Source: Thermoanaerobacter thermocopriae JCM 7501 (GTDB taxonomy: Bacteria > Bacillota > Thermoanaerobacteria > Thermoanaerobacterales > Thermoanaerobacteraceae). Taken from it: 55,094 nt of DNA. The DNA is taken from positions 1 through 55,094 of the forward strand of contig NZ_BAZY01000013.1 in NCBI RefSeq assembly GCF_001310975.1. Reading direction: 5' to 3'. The notes under the pieces were generated by a model. It was not told where the DNA came from and searched no databases. It worked only from the letters and a program-made list of their open reading frames with translations. This document shows, one piece after another, positions 9,226 to 18,731 of this stretch. Both the position numbers and the translations under genes were made by a program. Each line of letters opens with the position of its first letter. Within the stretch, counting starts at the first letter, position 1.

Positions 9226-10085
9226 ATGGCGAGTAAAAAGGGATTAGGCAGAGGTTTGCAAGCACTTATACCTGAGTATCAGGGAGAGGAACCTCAGGGT
9301 GTAGAGACGATAAATATTGCCTATATTCATCCTAATCAATACCAACCGAGAAAACAGTTTAATGAAGAAAGTTTAAAAGAGTTAGCAGAATCTATTAAAC
9401 AAAATGGAATTATTCAGCCAATTATAGTAAGAAAAGTGGCTTCTGGATATCAGATAGTAGCAGGAGAAAGACGTTGGAGAGCTGCTAAAATTGCGGGACT
9501 TTCTGAAATACCAGCAATTGTGAGAGATTTTGATGATTTACAGGTTATGGAAATAGCTTTGATTGAAAATTTGCAAAGAGAGGATTTAAATCCTATTGAG
9601 GAAGCAAAAGCATATAAAGCATTAATAGAGCAATTTAATCTCACACAAGAAGAGATATCTAAAAAAATTGGTAAGAGCCGCTCAGTAATTGCAAATAGCA
9701 TGAGACTTCTAAATCTTGACGATAGAGTACAAGCAATGTTAGTAAAAGGGAGATAACAATAGGCCATGCAAAAGTTATACTTTCTTTGCCAAGTAAAAAT
9801 TTACAGTATGAGGCAGCAAAAAAAGTTGTTACAGAAAATTTAAACGTAAGAGAAACAGAAGACTTGGTGAAAAATCTTTTACGCAAAAATGGGAAAAGCT
9901 CTCAAAAAGGAAAATCAAACAGAATAGATATACATATCAAGGAAATAGAAGATAATTTATGTAGTTTTTTAGGAACAAAAGTGAAAATATCTCAAAGAGG
10001 TAAAAATAGAGGAATTATACAAATAGAATATTATAGTGACGAAGATTTGACAAGAATTATTGAACTTATTTATGGAAAGGAATAA
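9226..10085 (+). CDS. parB: Chromosome partitioning protein ParB (Spo0J); one-base frameshift
   Basis: Binds parS sites and slides along DNA as a CTP-dependent clamp. It starts KKGLGRGLQALIPEY, then PNQYQPRKQF, the CTPase motif GERRWRAAKIAG and ENLQREDLNPIEEAKAY, then the helix-turn-helix. The frame stops at about 9756; the C-terminal dimerization part (TIGHAKVILSLPSK to YGKE) continues in another frame. A missing G in aaaggg near 9747-9752 explains it; restoring it gives VKGEITIGHAKV and about 286 aa, the family length. Likely a sequence error. A terminator follows. Confidence 0.92.
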
Positions 10086-10106
10086 AAAGTATTATAGACT
10101 CAATAT

Positions 10107-10137
10107 AAAAGTCTCCTATTTATATGGAGGCTTTTAA
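10107..10137 (+). terminator. Rho-independent terminator after parB
   Basis: AAAAGTCTCC pairs with GGAGGCTTTT across a loop tatttatat, ending in T-rich sequence. It closes the parA-parB unit. Confidence 0.75.
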
Positions 10138-10162
10138 TTTTATTAAATCTAAAACAATGAAC

Positions 10163-10325
10163 TTAGAGAGAGGTCAGACTTGAAGACATGTATGCCGGAG
10201 AACGATCCCATAGGTACGATGCTAAGGCCGGGAATCACGCAGAACCCAAGCAAGCTTTCGTTTAGCTTGCTGGACGATGGTGCATCCCAGCAAAACAGTT
10301 AACATTTATTAATGGGACACCTACA
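10163..10325 (+). ncRNA. Unassigned structured RNA candidate upstream of the cysteine desulfurase gene
   Basis: The 368-base gap before the desulfurase holds a GC-rich segment in AT-rich surroundings with several clear stems: agcaagct (10249-10256) with agcttgct (10264-10271), and ggtg-ca-tccca (10279-10289) with tgggacacc (10313-10321), a 9-bp stem with a 2-base bulge. A ccgg/ccgg pairing (about 10195/10227) is also possible. No open frame fits. It does not match the T-box, SAM, cobalamin, c-di-GMP or lysine riboswitch cores. The layout loosely recalls HEARO/IscB-type guide RNAs without a nearby nuclease gene; that is a guess. Confidence 0.4.
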
Positions 10326-10454
10326 GAACTTAATACGAACTTTAATAGTTTTTTGTTGCTAATGAAAAAAAATAAATATAAAATATAGATAAGAACGCAA
10401 AAAGGAGGTTTACATATACTAATATGAGGAGATTTAATTTAAGGAGATAGGACT

Positions 10455-11597
10455 ATGATTTATTTTGATAATGCTGCTACTTCTTGGCCTAAACCCGAGG
10501 AAGTGTATAAGGAAGTGGAAAAAACCTTAAGAAATTGCGGAAACCCTGGAAGAGGCGGACACAAAATGGCACTTGGAGCAGGAAGGGTTATTTTTGAGGC
10601 TAGGCAAGAGATAGGTAGCCTCTTTAACATAAAAAATCCTATGAGATTGGTACTTACATCTAATACAACAGAAGCTTTGAATATTGCCTTAAAAGGTGTT
10701 TTGAAAGAAGGGGATCATGTAATAACTTCTAGCATGGAGCATAATTCTATAATAAGACCTCTTATGACGCTAAAACAAAAGGGAATAGAAGTTACAATAG
10801 TGAAAGCAAATGGGGAAGGAAAGATTGACCCTGAGGATATAAAGAAAGCAATTGCAACAAACACAAAGATGATTGCCATAACTCACGCTTCCAATGTTAC
10901 TGGTACAATAATGCCTATTGAGGAAATAGGAAATATTGCCCGGGAAATGAATTTGATTTTTTTGGTGGATGCAGCCCAGACGGCGGGTGTATTGCCTATA
11001 GATGTGGAAAAGCAAAATATTGATCTTTTAGCTTTTGCTGGCCACAAAGGATTGTACGGCCCTCAAGGTACAGGAGGGTTATATGTAAGAGAAGGCATAG
11101 AAATATTGCCTCTTGAAGAAGGGGGAACGGGAAGCAAGTCTGAGTCAATGTATCAACCTGATTTGATGCCAGACAAATTAGAAAGTGGAACTCCTAATAC
11201 TCCAGGAATTGCGGGTCTTAAAGAAGGAGTAAAATTCGTAAAGTCTGTAGGTGTAGATAGTATTCGCCGGCAAGAAGAAAAACTTACAAAAATTTTAATA
11301 GAGGGATTAAAAGAAATAAAAGGAGTTAAAATTTATGGGCCTCAAAGGGTGGAGGAAAGAGTAGGAGTAGTTTCAGTGACACTAAAAGATAAAGATGTGG
11401 GAGAAATTAGTTATATTTTGGATAAGGATTTTAATATAGCTACTCGAGCAGGATTACACTGTGCTCCATTAGCCCATTCAACAATTGGCACACTAAAGAC
11501 TGGCACTTTGAGATTTGGAATTGGATATTTTAACACTGAAGAAGAAGTAGAAAAAGCTATAAAAGCTATTGAAATAATTTCACAGAAAACATTCTGA
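10455..11597 (+). CDS. Cysteine desulfurase family protein (class V aminotransferase)
   Basis: PLP enzyme expected to take sulfur from cysteine for Fe-S clusters or thio-modification. It starts MIYFDNAATSWPKP, shows SSMEHNSIIRPL, the PLP site region DAAQTAG, the Schiff-base Lys in AFAGHKGLYGPQGTGG (about residue 199) and the sulfur-carrying Cys in RAGLHCAPLAH (about residue 337). The 380-aa length and this Cys context fit the stand-alone Firmicute type rather than NifS or IscS with an IscU partner, and no scaffold gene is adjacent. The ribosome site is aaggagatagg. A DUF4446 gene follows. Confidence 0.9.
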   Translation: MIYFDNAATSWPKPEEVYKEVEKTLRNCGNPGRGGHKMALGAGRVIFEARQEIGSLFNIKNPMRLVLTSNTTEALNIALKGVLKEGDHVITSSMEHNSIIRPLMTLKQKGIEVTIVKANGEGKIDPEDIKKAIATNTKMIAITHASNVTGTIMPIEEIGNIAREMNLIFLVDAAQTAGVLPIDVEKQNIDLLAFAGHKGLYGPQGTGGLYVREGIEILPLEEGGTGSKSESMYQPDLMPDKLESGTPNTPGIAGLKEGVKFVKSVGVDSIRRQEEKLTKILIEGLKEIKGVKIYGPQRVEERVGVVSVTLKDKDVGEISYILDKDFNIATRAGLHCAPLAHSTIGTLKTGTLRFGIGYFNTEEEVEKAIKAIEIISQKTF

Positions 11598-11616
11598 TGA
11601 ATTGGAGGAGAAACTT

Positions 11617-12120
11617 ATGCAAAATTTTTTAGGCATTATTTCTCAAAATGCTACACTGATTATCTTGTTTTTATCAGTTTTATCAATTATAGAATTAATT
11701 TTCATACTTATAATTAATGGGAAATTTTTAAGATTAAACAGGACTTATAATAAGGTGATTAAAACATTGGAAAAAGGAGATGTTTTTGATATTTTTTCTA
11801 GAATTCTTACCGAGAATGAAGATATAAAAAGCAAACTAGATAAGTTAAGAATAGATTTAAGTTCTTTAGATAAAGAAACAAAAACAGCAATTAAAAAAGT
11901 GGGGATAGTTAGGTATAATGCCTTTCCTGATGTAGGATCTGATTTAAGTTTTTCTATTGCCCTATTAGACAGCAATGACAATGGTATTGTTTTGTCTGGA
12001 ATATACGGGAGGAATGAAACGGCCACTTTTGCAAAACCTATTGAAAAAGGGCAATCCAAATATCCCCTTTCTGCTGAAGAAATACAAGCAATAGAAAGAG
12101 CCAAAAGGAAAGCTTTGTGA
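11617..12120 (+). CDS. DUF4446 family protein
   Basis: About 167 aa with one N-terminal membrane segment (roughly residues 10-33), a polar helical stretch, and a C-terminal domain with GIVRYNAFPDVGSDLSFSIALLDSNDNGIVLS, typical of DUF4446 proteins often found near parB and yyaC in Firmicutes. The function is not known. The start is the ATG at 11617, six bases after ggaggag; an in-frame TTG at 11602 would overlap that ribosome site. The end overlaps the following lipid-kinase remnant by four bases. Confidence 0.82.
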   Translation: MQNFLGIISQNATLIILFLSVLSIIELIFILIINGKFLRLNRTYNKVIKTLEKGDVFDIFSRILTENEDIKSKLDKLRIDLSSLDKETKTAIKKVGIVRYNAFPDVGSDLSFSIALLDSNDNGIVLSGIYGRNETATFAKPIEKGQSKYPLSAEEIQAIERAKRKAL

Positions 12121-12512
12121 AAAAACAAGGAGTGAAGGGATTGATTGCATTTATTGTAAATCTAATGGCAAGTGGAAGAAGGGCTTATAGAAAGATGTCA
12201 GAAATTAGAAGAATTATAAAAAAATTAATCGATTACAAAAATTTTTATAACAAAATATACAGGGGATGGAAAAGTACGAGTAAGGAAAGCAGCTCTTAGT
12301 GGTTTTAAAGTTATAGCGGCAATTGCTTAGTTCTTTTGGGAACCCATACTAAACTTGAAATTGCAGAAGTTTATAAAGCGAAAAAAGTAGAAATAGAGGC
12401 AAATCGAGAAGTACCTGTTAGTGTCGATGGCGAAATGTTATATATCAAGAATCTGGAAATAAAAGTAGAAAAAGGATGCAATAAAATTATGTACTCTGAA
12501 AACATAATATAA
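12117..12512 (+). pseudogene. Diacylglycerol kinase-family lipid kinase, internally deleted remnant
   Basis: The N-terminal part (KGLIAFIVNLMASGRRAYRK, then in a second frame FITKYTGDGKVRVRKAAL and GFKVIAAIA) matches the start of the DagK/YegS/BmrU family up to just before the GGDGT nucleotide-binding motif. After a stop at about 12330 the next readable part, GTHTKLEIAEVYKAKKVEIEA and VPVSVDGEMLYIKNLEIKV, is the family's C-terminal beta domain. The middle, about 200 residues with the catalytic site, is absent. A frameshift near 12238 and this deletion make it a real pseudogene, unlike the single-base errors elsewhere. Confidence 0.72.
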
Positions 12513-12524
12513 AGTATATTGAGT

Positions 12525-12574
12525 TAAACTCTCAGGAATAATAAATTATGAAACCTGAGAGTTTATTATTTTTG
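12525..12574 (+). terminator. Long-arm terminator before cphB
   Basis: AAACTCTCAGG and CCTGAGAGTTT are exact reverse complements around an AT-rich loop, followed by tattatttttt-like sequence. It separates the lipid-kinase remnant from the cyanophycin genes. Confidence 0.7.
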
Positions 12575-12585
12575 GAGGCGGATAA

Positions 12586-13407
12586 ATGGAAGAAGAAGTA
12601 AAAGGCAAGTTAGTTATCATAGGAGGAGCAGAAGACAAAGAGGACAAGTGCGAAATACTAAAAGAGGTTGTAAATTTAGCCGGGGGAAGAGAAAGTAAAA
12701 TAATAATAATGACAACAGCGACAGAAAAACCAATGGAAGTCGGTAACTTGTATATTTCTATTTTTAAAAAATTGGGAGCACAGGATGTAAAAGTTGTAAA
12801 TATAGATTCAAGGGAAGACAAGGAAATAAACTATGCAAGGGATGTACTTAAAGATTGCAGTTGTGTTTTTTTTACAGGTGGTGACCAATTGAGGATAACC
12901 AGTATTTTAGGAGGAAGTGGTATAGATAAATTGTTAAAACAATTGTATAAAGAAGGAACTTTAATTGTAGGTACAAGTGCAGGAGCTTCGGTGATGTCAC
13001 AAACTATGATTGTGGAGGGAAATGATGAAGATTCTCCAAGGAAGTGCACTATCAAAATGGCTCCTGGATTAGGTTTATTAAAAGACGTAATAATTGACCA
13101 ACATTTTGCACAAAGAGGGCGCATCGGAAGGCTTCTTGCAGCAATTGCTCAAAACCCAAACAATCTCGGAATAGGGATTGATGAAGATACAGCTATAGTT
13201 GTGGAGAAAAATAGCTTTAGAGTGATAGGTTCAAATGCTGTGACAGTAGTGGAGGGAAGAAAGTTAGAACACTCTAATGTTTCTGAATCAAGTCCTAATG
13301 AAATTTTAGCCCTCACCAATGTTATACTTCACATATTGCCATCCGGTTATGGTTATGATTTAGAAAAATGGATACCCAAAGTCAAGCTCAAGGAGGATAA
13401 AGTATGA
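12586..13407 (+). CDS. cphB: Cyanophycinase
   Basis: Serine-type exopeptidase that cuts cyanophycin (multi-L-arginyl-poly-L-aspartate) into beta-Asp-Arg dipeptides. The 273-aa product starts GKLVIIGGAEDKEDKCEIL; the nucleophile Ser is in VGTSAGASVMSQTM (about residue 131), and FFTGGDQLRIT and DQHFAQRGRIGRLL are further family blocks. The ribosome site tttggaggcgg precedes the ATG. Its stop overlaps the cphA start (ATGA), so degradation and synthesis enzymes are made from one message. Confidence 0.93.
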   Translation: MEEEVKGKLVIIGGAEDKEDKCEILKEVVNLAGGRESKIIIMTTATEKPMEVGNLYISIFKKLGAQDVKVVNIDSREDKEINYARDVLKDCSCVFFTGGDQLRITSILGGSGIDKLLKQLYKEGTLIVGTSAGASVMSQTMIVEGNDEDSPRKCTIKMAPGLGLLKDVIIDQHFAQRGRIGRLLAAIAQNPNNLGIGIDEDTAIVVEKNSFRVIGSNAVTVVEGRKLEHSNVSESSPNEILALTNVILHILPSGYGYDLEKWIPKVKLKEDKV

Positions 13408-16033
13408 TTATTAAAGATATAAGGTATATCGAGGGAGAAATATATACAGCCATAGACCTGTAATAAAAATGGCAGTAGATATAGAGAGATTAGATATCCC
13501 TACAAAAGATATACCCAATTTTAATGAGAAATTAATAGAATCACTTCCTGGCCTTTCAAAACATAGTTGTTCTTACGAGCATGAAGGGGGATTTTTAAAA
13601 AGATTAGAGGAAGGCACCTATTTGCCCCATGTGACAGAGCATATAATTTTGGAACTACAGAATATGCTAGGATATGATGTAAAATTTGGAAGAGCAAGAA
13701 CTATAGAAGGGAATCTGTATTATATAGTTTATGAATATGGATTGGAAGAGTGTGGGATAAGAGTAGGGAAATTAGCGGTTGAAATGGTAAATAAATTTGT
13801 ACAAGGGGAAGAATTTAATTTAGAAGAGAGATTAGAGAAAATACGCAATATAATTGCTGAAATAGAACTGGGGCCTAGTACAATGGCTATAAAGAACGAA
13901 GCTCTAAAAGCAGGAATTCCAGTTACAAGGGTAGGAAATGGTAGTATCTTACGATTAGGTTATGGGAAATATCAAAAAATGATCGAAGGCACAATTTCAC
14001 AAAATACCAGTTGCATTGCAGTAGACATAGCTTCAGATAAAATCTTGACAAAACAGATTCTAAAAGACCATGGATTTCCTGTGCCGGAGGGAGATGTTGC
14101 TTACAATGAAGAAGAGGCAATTGCTATTGCAGAAGAAATTGGATATCCTGTCGCTATAAAACCTTACAACGGAAATCAAGGCAAAGGAGTTCATTTAAAC
14201 ATAACCAATGGAGAAGAAGTAAGTATAGCTTATAGAAACGCCAAAGCTTACAGTGACCTTGTTATTGTAGAAAAACATATAAATGGTAAACATTACAGAG
14301 TATTGGTTGTAGGCGAAAAAGTAGTAGCGGTAGCCGAAAAAATTCCTGCCCATGTAATAGGGGATGGGATTCACACTATTGAAGAGTTAGTGGAAATAGA
14401 AAATAAAAATCCTTTAAGGGGAAAAGGCCATGAAAAACCCCTTACAAAACTTACAATAGATACTATTTCTAAATTGACTCTTAAAAAACAAGGTTTTGAT
14501 CTACAAGATGTTCCTAAAAAAGGTAAAAAAGTATTTTTGAGAGAAAGTGCAAACTTAAGTACAGGAGGAATTGCGATTGACAAGACGGATGAAATTCATC
14601 CAAACAATATAGAAATTGCTGTAAGAGCAGCGAAAGCCATTGGTCTTGATATAGCTGGTATAGACATTACAATGGAGGATATAAAAAAACCTCTAACTGA
14701 AAAAAATGGAGCGATAATTGAAATAAATGCATCTCCAGGAATAAGGATGCACCATTATCCTAGCAAAGGTAAACCGAGAAATGTAGCAAAGGCGATTGTA
14801 GATATGCTTTTTCCTAAAGGAAGCAAGGCCACAATTCCTATTATATCTATTACAGGCACAAATGGAAAAACTACAGTTACCAGAATGACAGCTCATATTT
14901 TAAAGACCTATGGCTATACTGTAGGAATGACTTGTACTGACGGCATTTATATCGATGACACCTGTGTCTACAAAGGTGATAATACCGGCCCAAAAAGTGC
15001 AAGAACTTGTCTAGCTGATAAAAACATAGATGCTGCAGTATTAGAAACAGCAAGAGGAGGTATTATAAGGGAAGGCTTAGGTTATGATTTGGCAGATGTA
15101 GGTGTAATAACCAATATTTCGGAAGACCATCTTGGCATTGATGGAATAAAGACTTTAGAAGACTTGGCTTTTGTTAAGTCTTTGGTGGTGGAAGCAGTAA
15201 AAGAAGACGGCTACAGTGTTTTAAATGCTGACGATCCTATGACTCCTTATTTGGCTCAAAGGGCTAAAGGTAAAGTAATATACTTTTCAATGTACGATAA
15301 TAACCTCACTGTGAAAAAGCACGTAGAAAAAGGCGGAATTGCAGTATATGTTAAAGATGGTGTCATCGTTATAGCAAATGGACAAATAATTCCTGTTGTA
15401 AAGATAGAGGAAATTCCTGCAGCTTTGTCAGGGAAAGTTTTGTATAATGTGGAAAATGCTCTTGCAGCTATCGCTGCTTCTTATGGTGTAAAAGTGCCTA
15501 TAAATATTATTGCAAAGGGTATAAAGACATTTTACTGCGATACTACACACAATCCAGGTCGATTTAACTTATTTAATGTAGGTAATTTCCGTGTATTAGT
15601 AGATTATGGCCACAACATAGCTGGAATAAAAAGTGTAATAGAAGCAGCACAAAAACTTGATGCGAACAGGCTCATCGGTGTGATAGGAGTTCCAGGAGAT
15701 AGAATAAATTCTAGCATATTAAAAGTAGGAGAGATTTGTGGTGAAGGGTTCGACTTTATATATATAAAAGAAGACGTGGATTTAAGAGGCAGAAAACCCG
15801 GAGAAGTAGCGAGAATATTAGAAGAAGGTGCAATAAAAGGAGGCATGGATAGAAAAAAAATAAAGACTATTTTAAAAGAGACAGAAGCGTTAAAGGCAGC
15901 TATGTACCATGCTGAGGCGGGAGATTTAATAGTAGTCTTTTATGAAAAATATCAGCCGATTATAGATGTGATAGAAGAGTTCATCAAAAACAAAGATTTG
16001 AAAAATAGTGAAATGAAATTAGTAAGGGCTTAA
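13404..16033 (+). CDS. cphA: Cyanophycin synthetase; one-base frameshift near the start
   Basis: Builds the nitrogen-storage polymer cyanophycin from Asp and Arg with ATP. From the ATG at 13404 the frame soon stops, because gggagaaatata near 13440 lacks one A; restoring it gives IRYIEGENIYSHRPVIKM and about 876 aa. Domains: N-terminal part (1-160), ATP-grasp (about 215-470, with GYPVAIKPYNGNQGKGVHLN and EINASPGIRMHH) and a Mur-ligase-like domain (about 480-876) with ITGTNGKTTVTRM. All three domains of bacterial CphA are present. It overlaps cphB by four bases and ends in a terminator shared with yyaC. Confidence 0.93.
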
Positions 16034-16052
16034 AACTAAGCCCTTACTTTGC
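16019..16052. terminator. Bidirectional terminator between cphA and yyaC
   Basis: AGTAAGGGCTTA (16021-16032) and TAAGCCCTTACT (16037-16048) are exact reverse complements around a 4-base loop, with T-rich sequence on one side and A-rich on the other. It covers the stop codons of the two converging genes. Confidence 0.85.
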
Positions 16053-16593
16053 TTTCTTCATATATTTCATTTATTGTCTTGTATATTCCCACAGAAATAA
16101 TGTCTGCCATTTTCATTACCATTCTAAGTCTGGTGTTTTGAAGCACCATGTATTCCATAAAGCCAGAGACATTAACAATTCCTGTAACAAACATATCTCC
16201 TACAGGCGGTAGATCTTTTAAAACCCCTGCTCCAGGCTTTATAGGTCCTTTTCCAACAGAGATGTGACCTACGTGGTTTAAAGATCCCAAACAGGCGTCT
16301 ATAGCTACTATAAAAGGACGCCCATAATTTAAATTTATGTATTTTAAAACCTGATGTATGTTTTTTGCATGTAATGGCTCTTCTAAAGTACCAAAGATAT
16401 GGGCTTTTCCTTTAAGAAGAGGCTTTAGTTTATGACCAATTAAAGGTCCCAAGCTATCCCCTGTGGACCTATCAGTTCCTATACACAGCAAAACTATTTC
16501 TTTTCGATAATCGTATAGTTCTGTCAAGCAGTTAGAAAAAAATTTATAAAAATGCCCCAAAGCATTTTTGTCTTCTATATTTATAAGCTCCAT
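16036..16593 (-). CDS. yyaC: Sporulation protein YyaC (DUF1256, spore protease-like fold)
   Basis: 185-aa protein of the DUF1256 family, related in sequence to the Gpr spore protease and found in spore formers. Conserved blocks are IVLLCIGTDRSTGDSLGPLIGH (about 35-56), VAIDACLG and HISVGKGPIKPGAGV. Its place near parB mirrors Bacillus, where yyaC follows spo0J; here it is on the opposite strand. Presence points to a sporulating ancestor or organism. A ribosome site (aaaggaga) lies upstream on the minus strand. Confidence 0.9.
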   Translation of the reverse strand: MELINIEDKNALGHFYKFFSNCLTELYDYRKEIVLLCIGTDRSTGDSLGPLIGHKLKPLLKGKAHIFGTLEEPLHAKNIHQVLKYINLNYGRPFIVAIDACLGSLNHVGHISVGKGPIKPGAGVLKDLPPVGDMFVTGIVNVSGFMEYMVLQNTRLRMVMKMADIISVGIYKTINEIYEESKVRA

Positions 16594-16743
16594 ATGATTC
16601 TCCTTTCTTTAGGTGATGAGTCTTTCAAATATATTTTTGGCAACTATGTAAAATTAAATACAGGTAATTTCCGGTTTTTAATTGTTGAAAAACCTTTCTT
16701 ACTTGTGTAATATATAAAATATAAAGAAGGTAAAGCGGGTGAT

Positions 16744-17598
16744 ATGATGGAGGCAATAGTCCAACTATACCAAAAATTTTTAAGTCTTTACGATATAAAA
16801 ATATTAAAAGTAACTTTCGATATCATAAAAATTTTAATTATATCCTTTGTAGGTATAAAAATAGGGGACATACTTATATCAAGGTTTTATAAATTACAGG
16901 CAAAAGGAAAAATACAGCTTCCTGAAAGAAAGATAGGCACTTTAATGTCTCTTACCAAAAATATATTGAGATATGTCATTTATTTCATAGCAGCTGCTTC
17001 AATACTAAAAATTTTCAACATAGATATGACATCAATATTGGCAGTTGCCGGAATTGGCAGTTTGGCTATAGGTTTTGGTGCTCAAAATCTAGTCAAAGAC
17101 GTGATTTCGGGGTTTTTTGTAATATTTGAAGATCAGTTTGGAGTTGGGGATTATATAACGATAAATAATTTTTCGGGTCTTGTTGAAGAAGTAGGACTTA
17201 GAACAAGCAAAATAAGGGATTTTTCGGGTGATTTACATATAATACCAAATGGAGAAATAAAGACTGTAACAAACCATACACGAGGCAGTATGAGAGCGCT
17301 TGTAAATGTAGGTGTTCCTTACGAAGAAGATGTTGATAAAATAACAAATGTGCTTAAGCAAATTTGTGAAGATATAAAAAAATCCAGAAATGATATAATA
17401 GACGGTCCTACAGTTTTGGGAATTACGGATTTTCAAGATTCACAAGTTTTAATAACTATTGTTGCAAAAACAGAGCCTATGAAGCAATGGGAAGTTGAGA
17501 GGGAGATAAGATATCGGATAAAAAAAGTATTTGATCAAGAAAAAATTGCATTTCCATATCCTCATAGAGATATTACAATAAAAAATAATGATACATAA
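16744..17598 (+). CDS. mscS: Small-conductance mechanosensitive channel, MscS family
   Basis: Opens under membrane tension to release solutes after osmotic downshock. The 284-aa product has membrane segments near residues 20-38, 70-90 and 95-130. The last is the pore helix with glycine/alanine-rich GIGSLAIGFGAQNLVKDVISG, followed by the beta domain entry FVIFEDQFGVGDYI, a core MscS signature. A cytoplasmic domain fills the C-terminal half. Ribosome site gcgggtgat; an in-frame ATG at 16747 is an alternative start. Confidence 0.92.
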   Translation: MMEAIVQLYQKFLSLYDIKILKVTFDIIKILIISFVGIKIGDILISRFYKLQAKGKIQLPERKIGTLMSLTKNILRYVIYFIAAASILKIFNIDMTSILAVAGIGSLAIGFGAQNLVKDVISGFFVIFEDQFGVGDYITINNFSGLVEEVGLRTSKIRDFSGDLHIIPNGEIKTVTNHTRGSMRALVNVGVPYEEDVDKITNVLKQICEDIKKSRNDIIDGPTVLGITDFQDSQVLITIVAKTEPMKQWEVEREIRYRIKKVFDQEKIAFPYPHRDITIKNNDT

Positions 17599-17672
17599 CT
17601 TAGTTAGCAACGTTTGCAAATGTATTAGTTTATTTGATTTGGAAATTGAAAAAATTAATTGAGGTGATTGCT

Positions 17673-17878
17673 TTGCCAAAAGAACTCCACGTTGGAGATA
17701 TTGTAAAGATGAAAAAAAACATCCTTGTGGCTCTGACGAATGGGAAATTTTAAGAGTTGGCATGGACATTCGCATAAAATGCCTAAAATGCGGAAGAATG
17801 GTTTTGATGCCCAGAGCTAAATTTGAAAAAAGCATCAAAAAAATTTTAAAAACAGTTGAAAATCCCTCTGGACAATGA
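17673..17878 (+). CDS. DUF951 family protein; one-base frameshift
   Basis: Small protein of about 68 aa starting at the TTG at 17673 after gaggtgatt. It begins MPKELHVGDIVKMKKKHPCG and continues EWEILRVGMDIRIKCLKCGRMVLMPRAKFEK, the DUF951 pattern with a likely metal site (HPCG and CLKCG). A run of A near 17710-17720 lacks one base, which breaks the frame. Function unknown; the family often lies beside mscS or before rpsF in Firmicutes, as here. Confidence 0.85.
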
Positions 17879-17885
17879 TAGAATA

Positions 17886-17935
17886 GGGTTATAGATTGCC
17901 GCCTTGCCCTTTTTTGGGCCGTTTAGTCCAAAAGG
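17886..17935 (+). promoter_or_regulatory. Possible S6:S18 leader in the rpsF 5' region
   Basis: The stretch before the rpsF ribosome site contains gccgcc, a gccc-tttttt-gggc hairpin and tttagtcc. A GCCG element beside a stem is a feature of the known leader that binds the S6:S18 complex and represses rpsF operons. The match is by eye and incomplete. Confidence 0.35.
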
Positions 17936-17945
17936 AGGTGAAAAA

Positions 17946-18233
17946 ATGAGGTCATACGAGACAATGTACATTCTCTCTCCAGATTTAAGTGAAGAGGAAA
18001 GAAAAGGCTTAATAGAAAGATTTAAAAACCTCATTGTTGAAAATGGTGGAGAAATAACCAATTTTGATGAATGGGGTAAGAGAAAGTTAGCATATCCAAT
18101 TGACAAAAAACCTGAGGGATATTATGTACTGATGAACTTCAATAGCGACTCAAAGGTTTCTCAGGAATTGGAGAGAGTTTATAAAATTACAGATGGCGTT
18201 TTGAGATATTTAATAATTAGAACTGACGAATGA
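17946..18233 (+). CDS. rpsF: 30S ribosomal protein S6
   Basis: Small-subunit protein that pairs with S18 on the platform of the ribosome. The ATG at 17946 follows a full ribosome site (aaaggaggtg), giving 95 aa that start [18 protein letters not shown] and include [20 protein letters not shown]. It heads the rpsF-ssb-rpsR operon, in the standard order. Confidence 0.96.
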   Translation: MRSYETMYILSPDLSEEERKGLIERFKNLIVENGGEITNFDEWGKRKLAYPIDKKPEGYYVLMNFNSDSKVSQELERVYKITDGVLRYLIIRTDE

Positions 18234-18264
18234 TCGTTTATTAATATAAAAAGGTGGGTTAAAA

Positions 18265-18717
18265 ATGTTAAATAAGGTTATTTTAATAGGCCGCCTTACA
18301 AAAGACCCTGTGATGAGGTATACTTCTGAAATGGTTCCTGTTACCACATTTACATTAGCGGTGAACAGGAATTATGTTAGTCAAAGCGGGGAAAGGCCTA
18401 CAGATTTCATACCCATCGTAACTTGGAGAAAACTTGCAGAAATTTGTGCTAACAATTTAAAAAAAGGTAGGTTAATAGCAGTAACTGGAAGCATTCAAAC
18501 CCGAACATGGGATGATAATAGCGGCAATCGGCACTGGGTTACCGAAGTGGTAGCAGATGACGTAAGATTTTTAGAGCCAAAATCTGGTTTTGGCAGCAGT
18601 AACGATGCTGAAGAAAATAAAGACTTGGATGAATACTTTGATAGCGTATTTGAAGATGTACCGGAAGAATTTGAGGGTTTTACACCTATTGAGAGTGAAG
18701 ATGATTTACCTTTTTAA
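18265..18717 (+). CDS. ssb: Single-stranded DNA-binding protein
   Basis: Coats single-stranded DNA in replication and repair. The OB fold covers residues 1-110, starting MLNKVILIGRLTKDPVMRYT with the typical TFTLAVNR. The tail is acidic and ends in EDDLPF, the conserved peptide that recruits partner proteins. 150 aa, between the genes for S6 and S18 as is usual. Confidence 0.96.
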   Translation: MLNKVILIGRLTKDPVMRYTSEMVPVTTFTLAVNRNYVSQSGERPTDFIPIVTWRKLAEICANNLKKGRLIAVTGSIQTRTWDDNSGNRHWVTEVVADDVRFLEPKSGFGSSNDAEENKDLDEYFDSVFEDVPEEFEGFTPIESEDDLPF

Positions 18718-18731
18718 AAGGAGGTTGAAGG

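Noticed and set aside
10163-10325. T-box or SAM riboswitch for the cysteine desulfurase gene
   Set aside because: The T-box AGGGUGGNACCGCG core and the SAM-I core are both absent.
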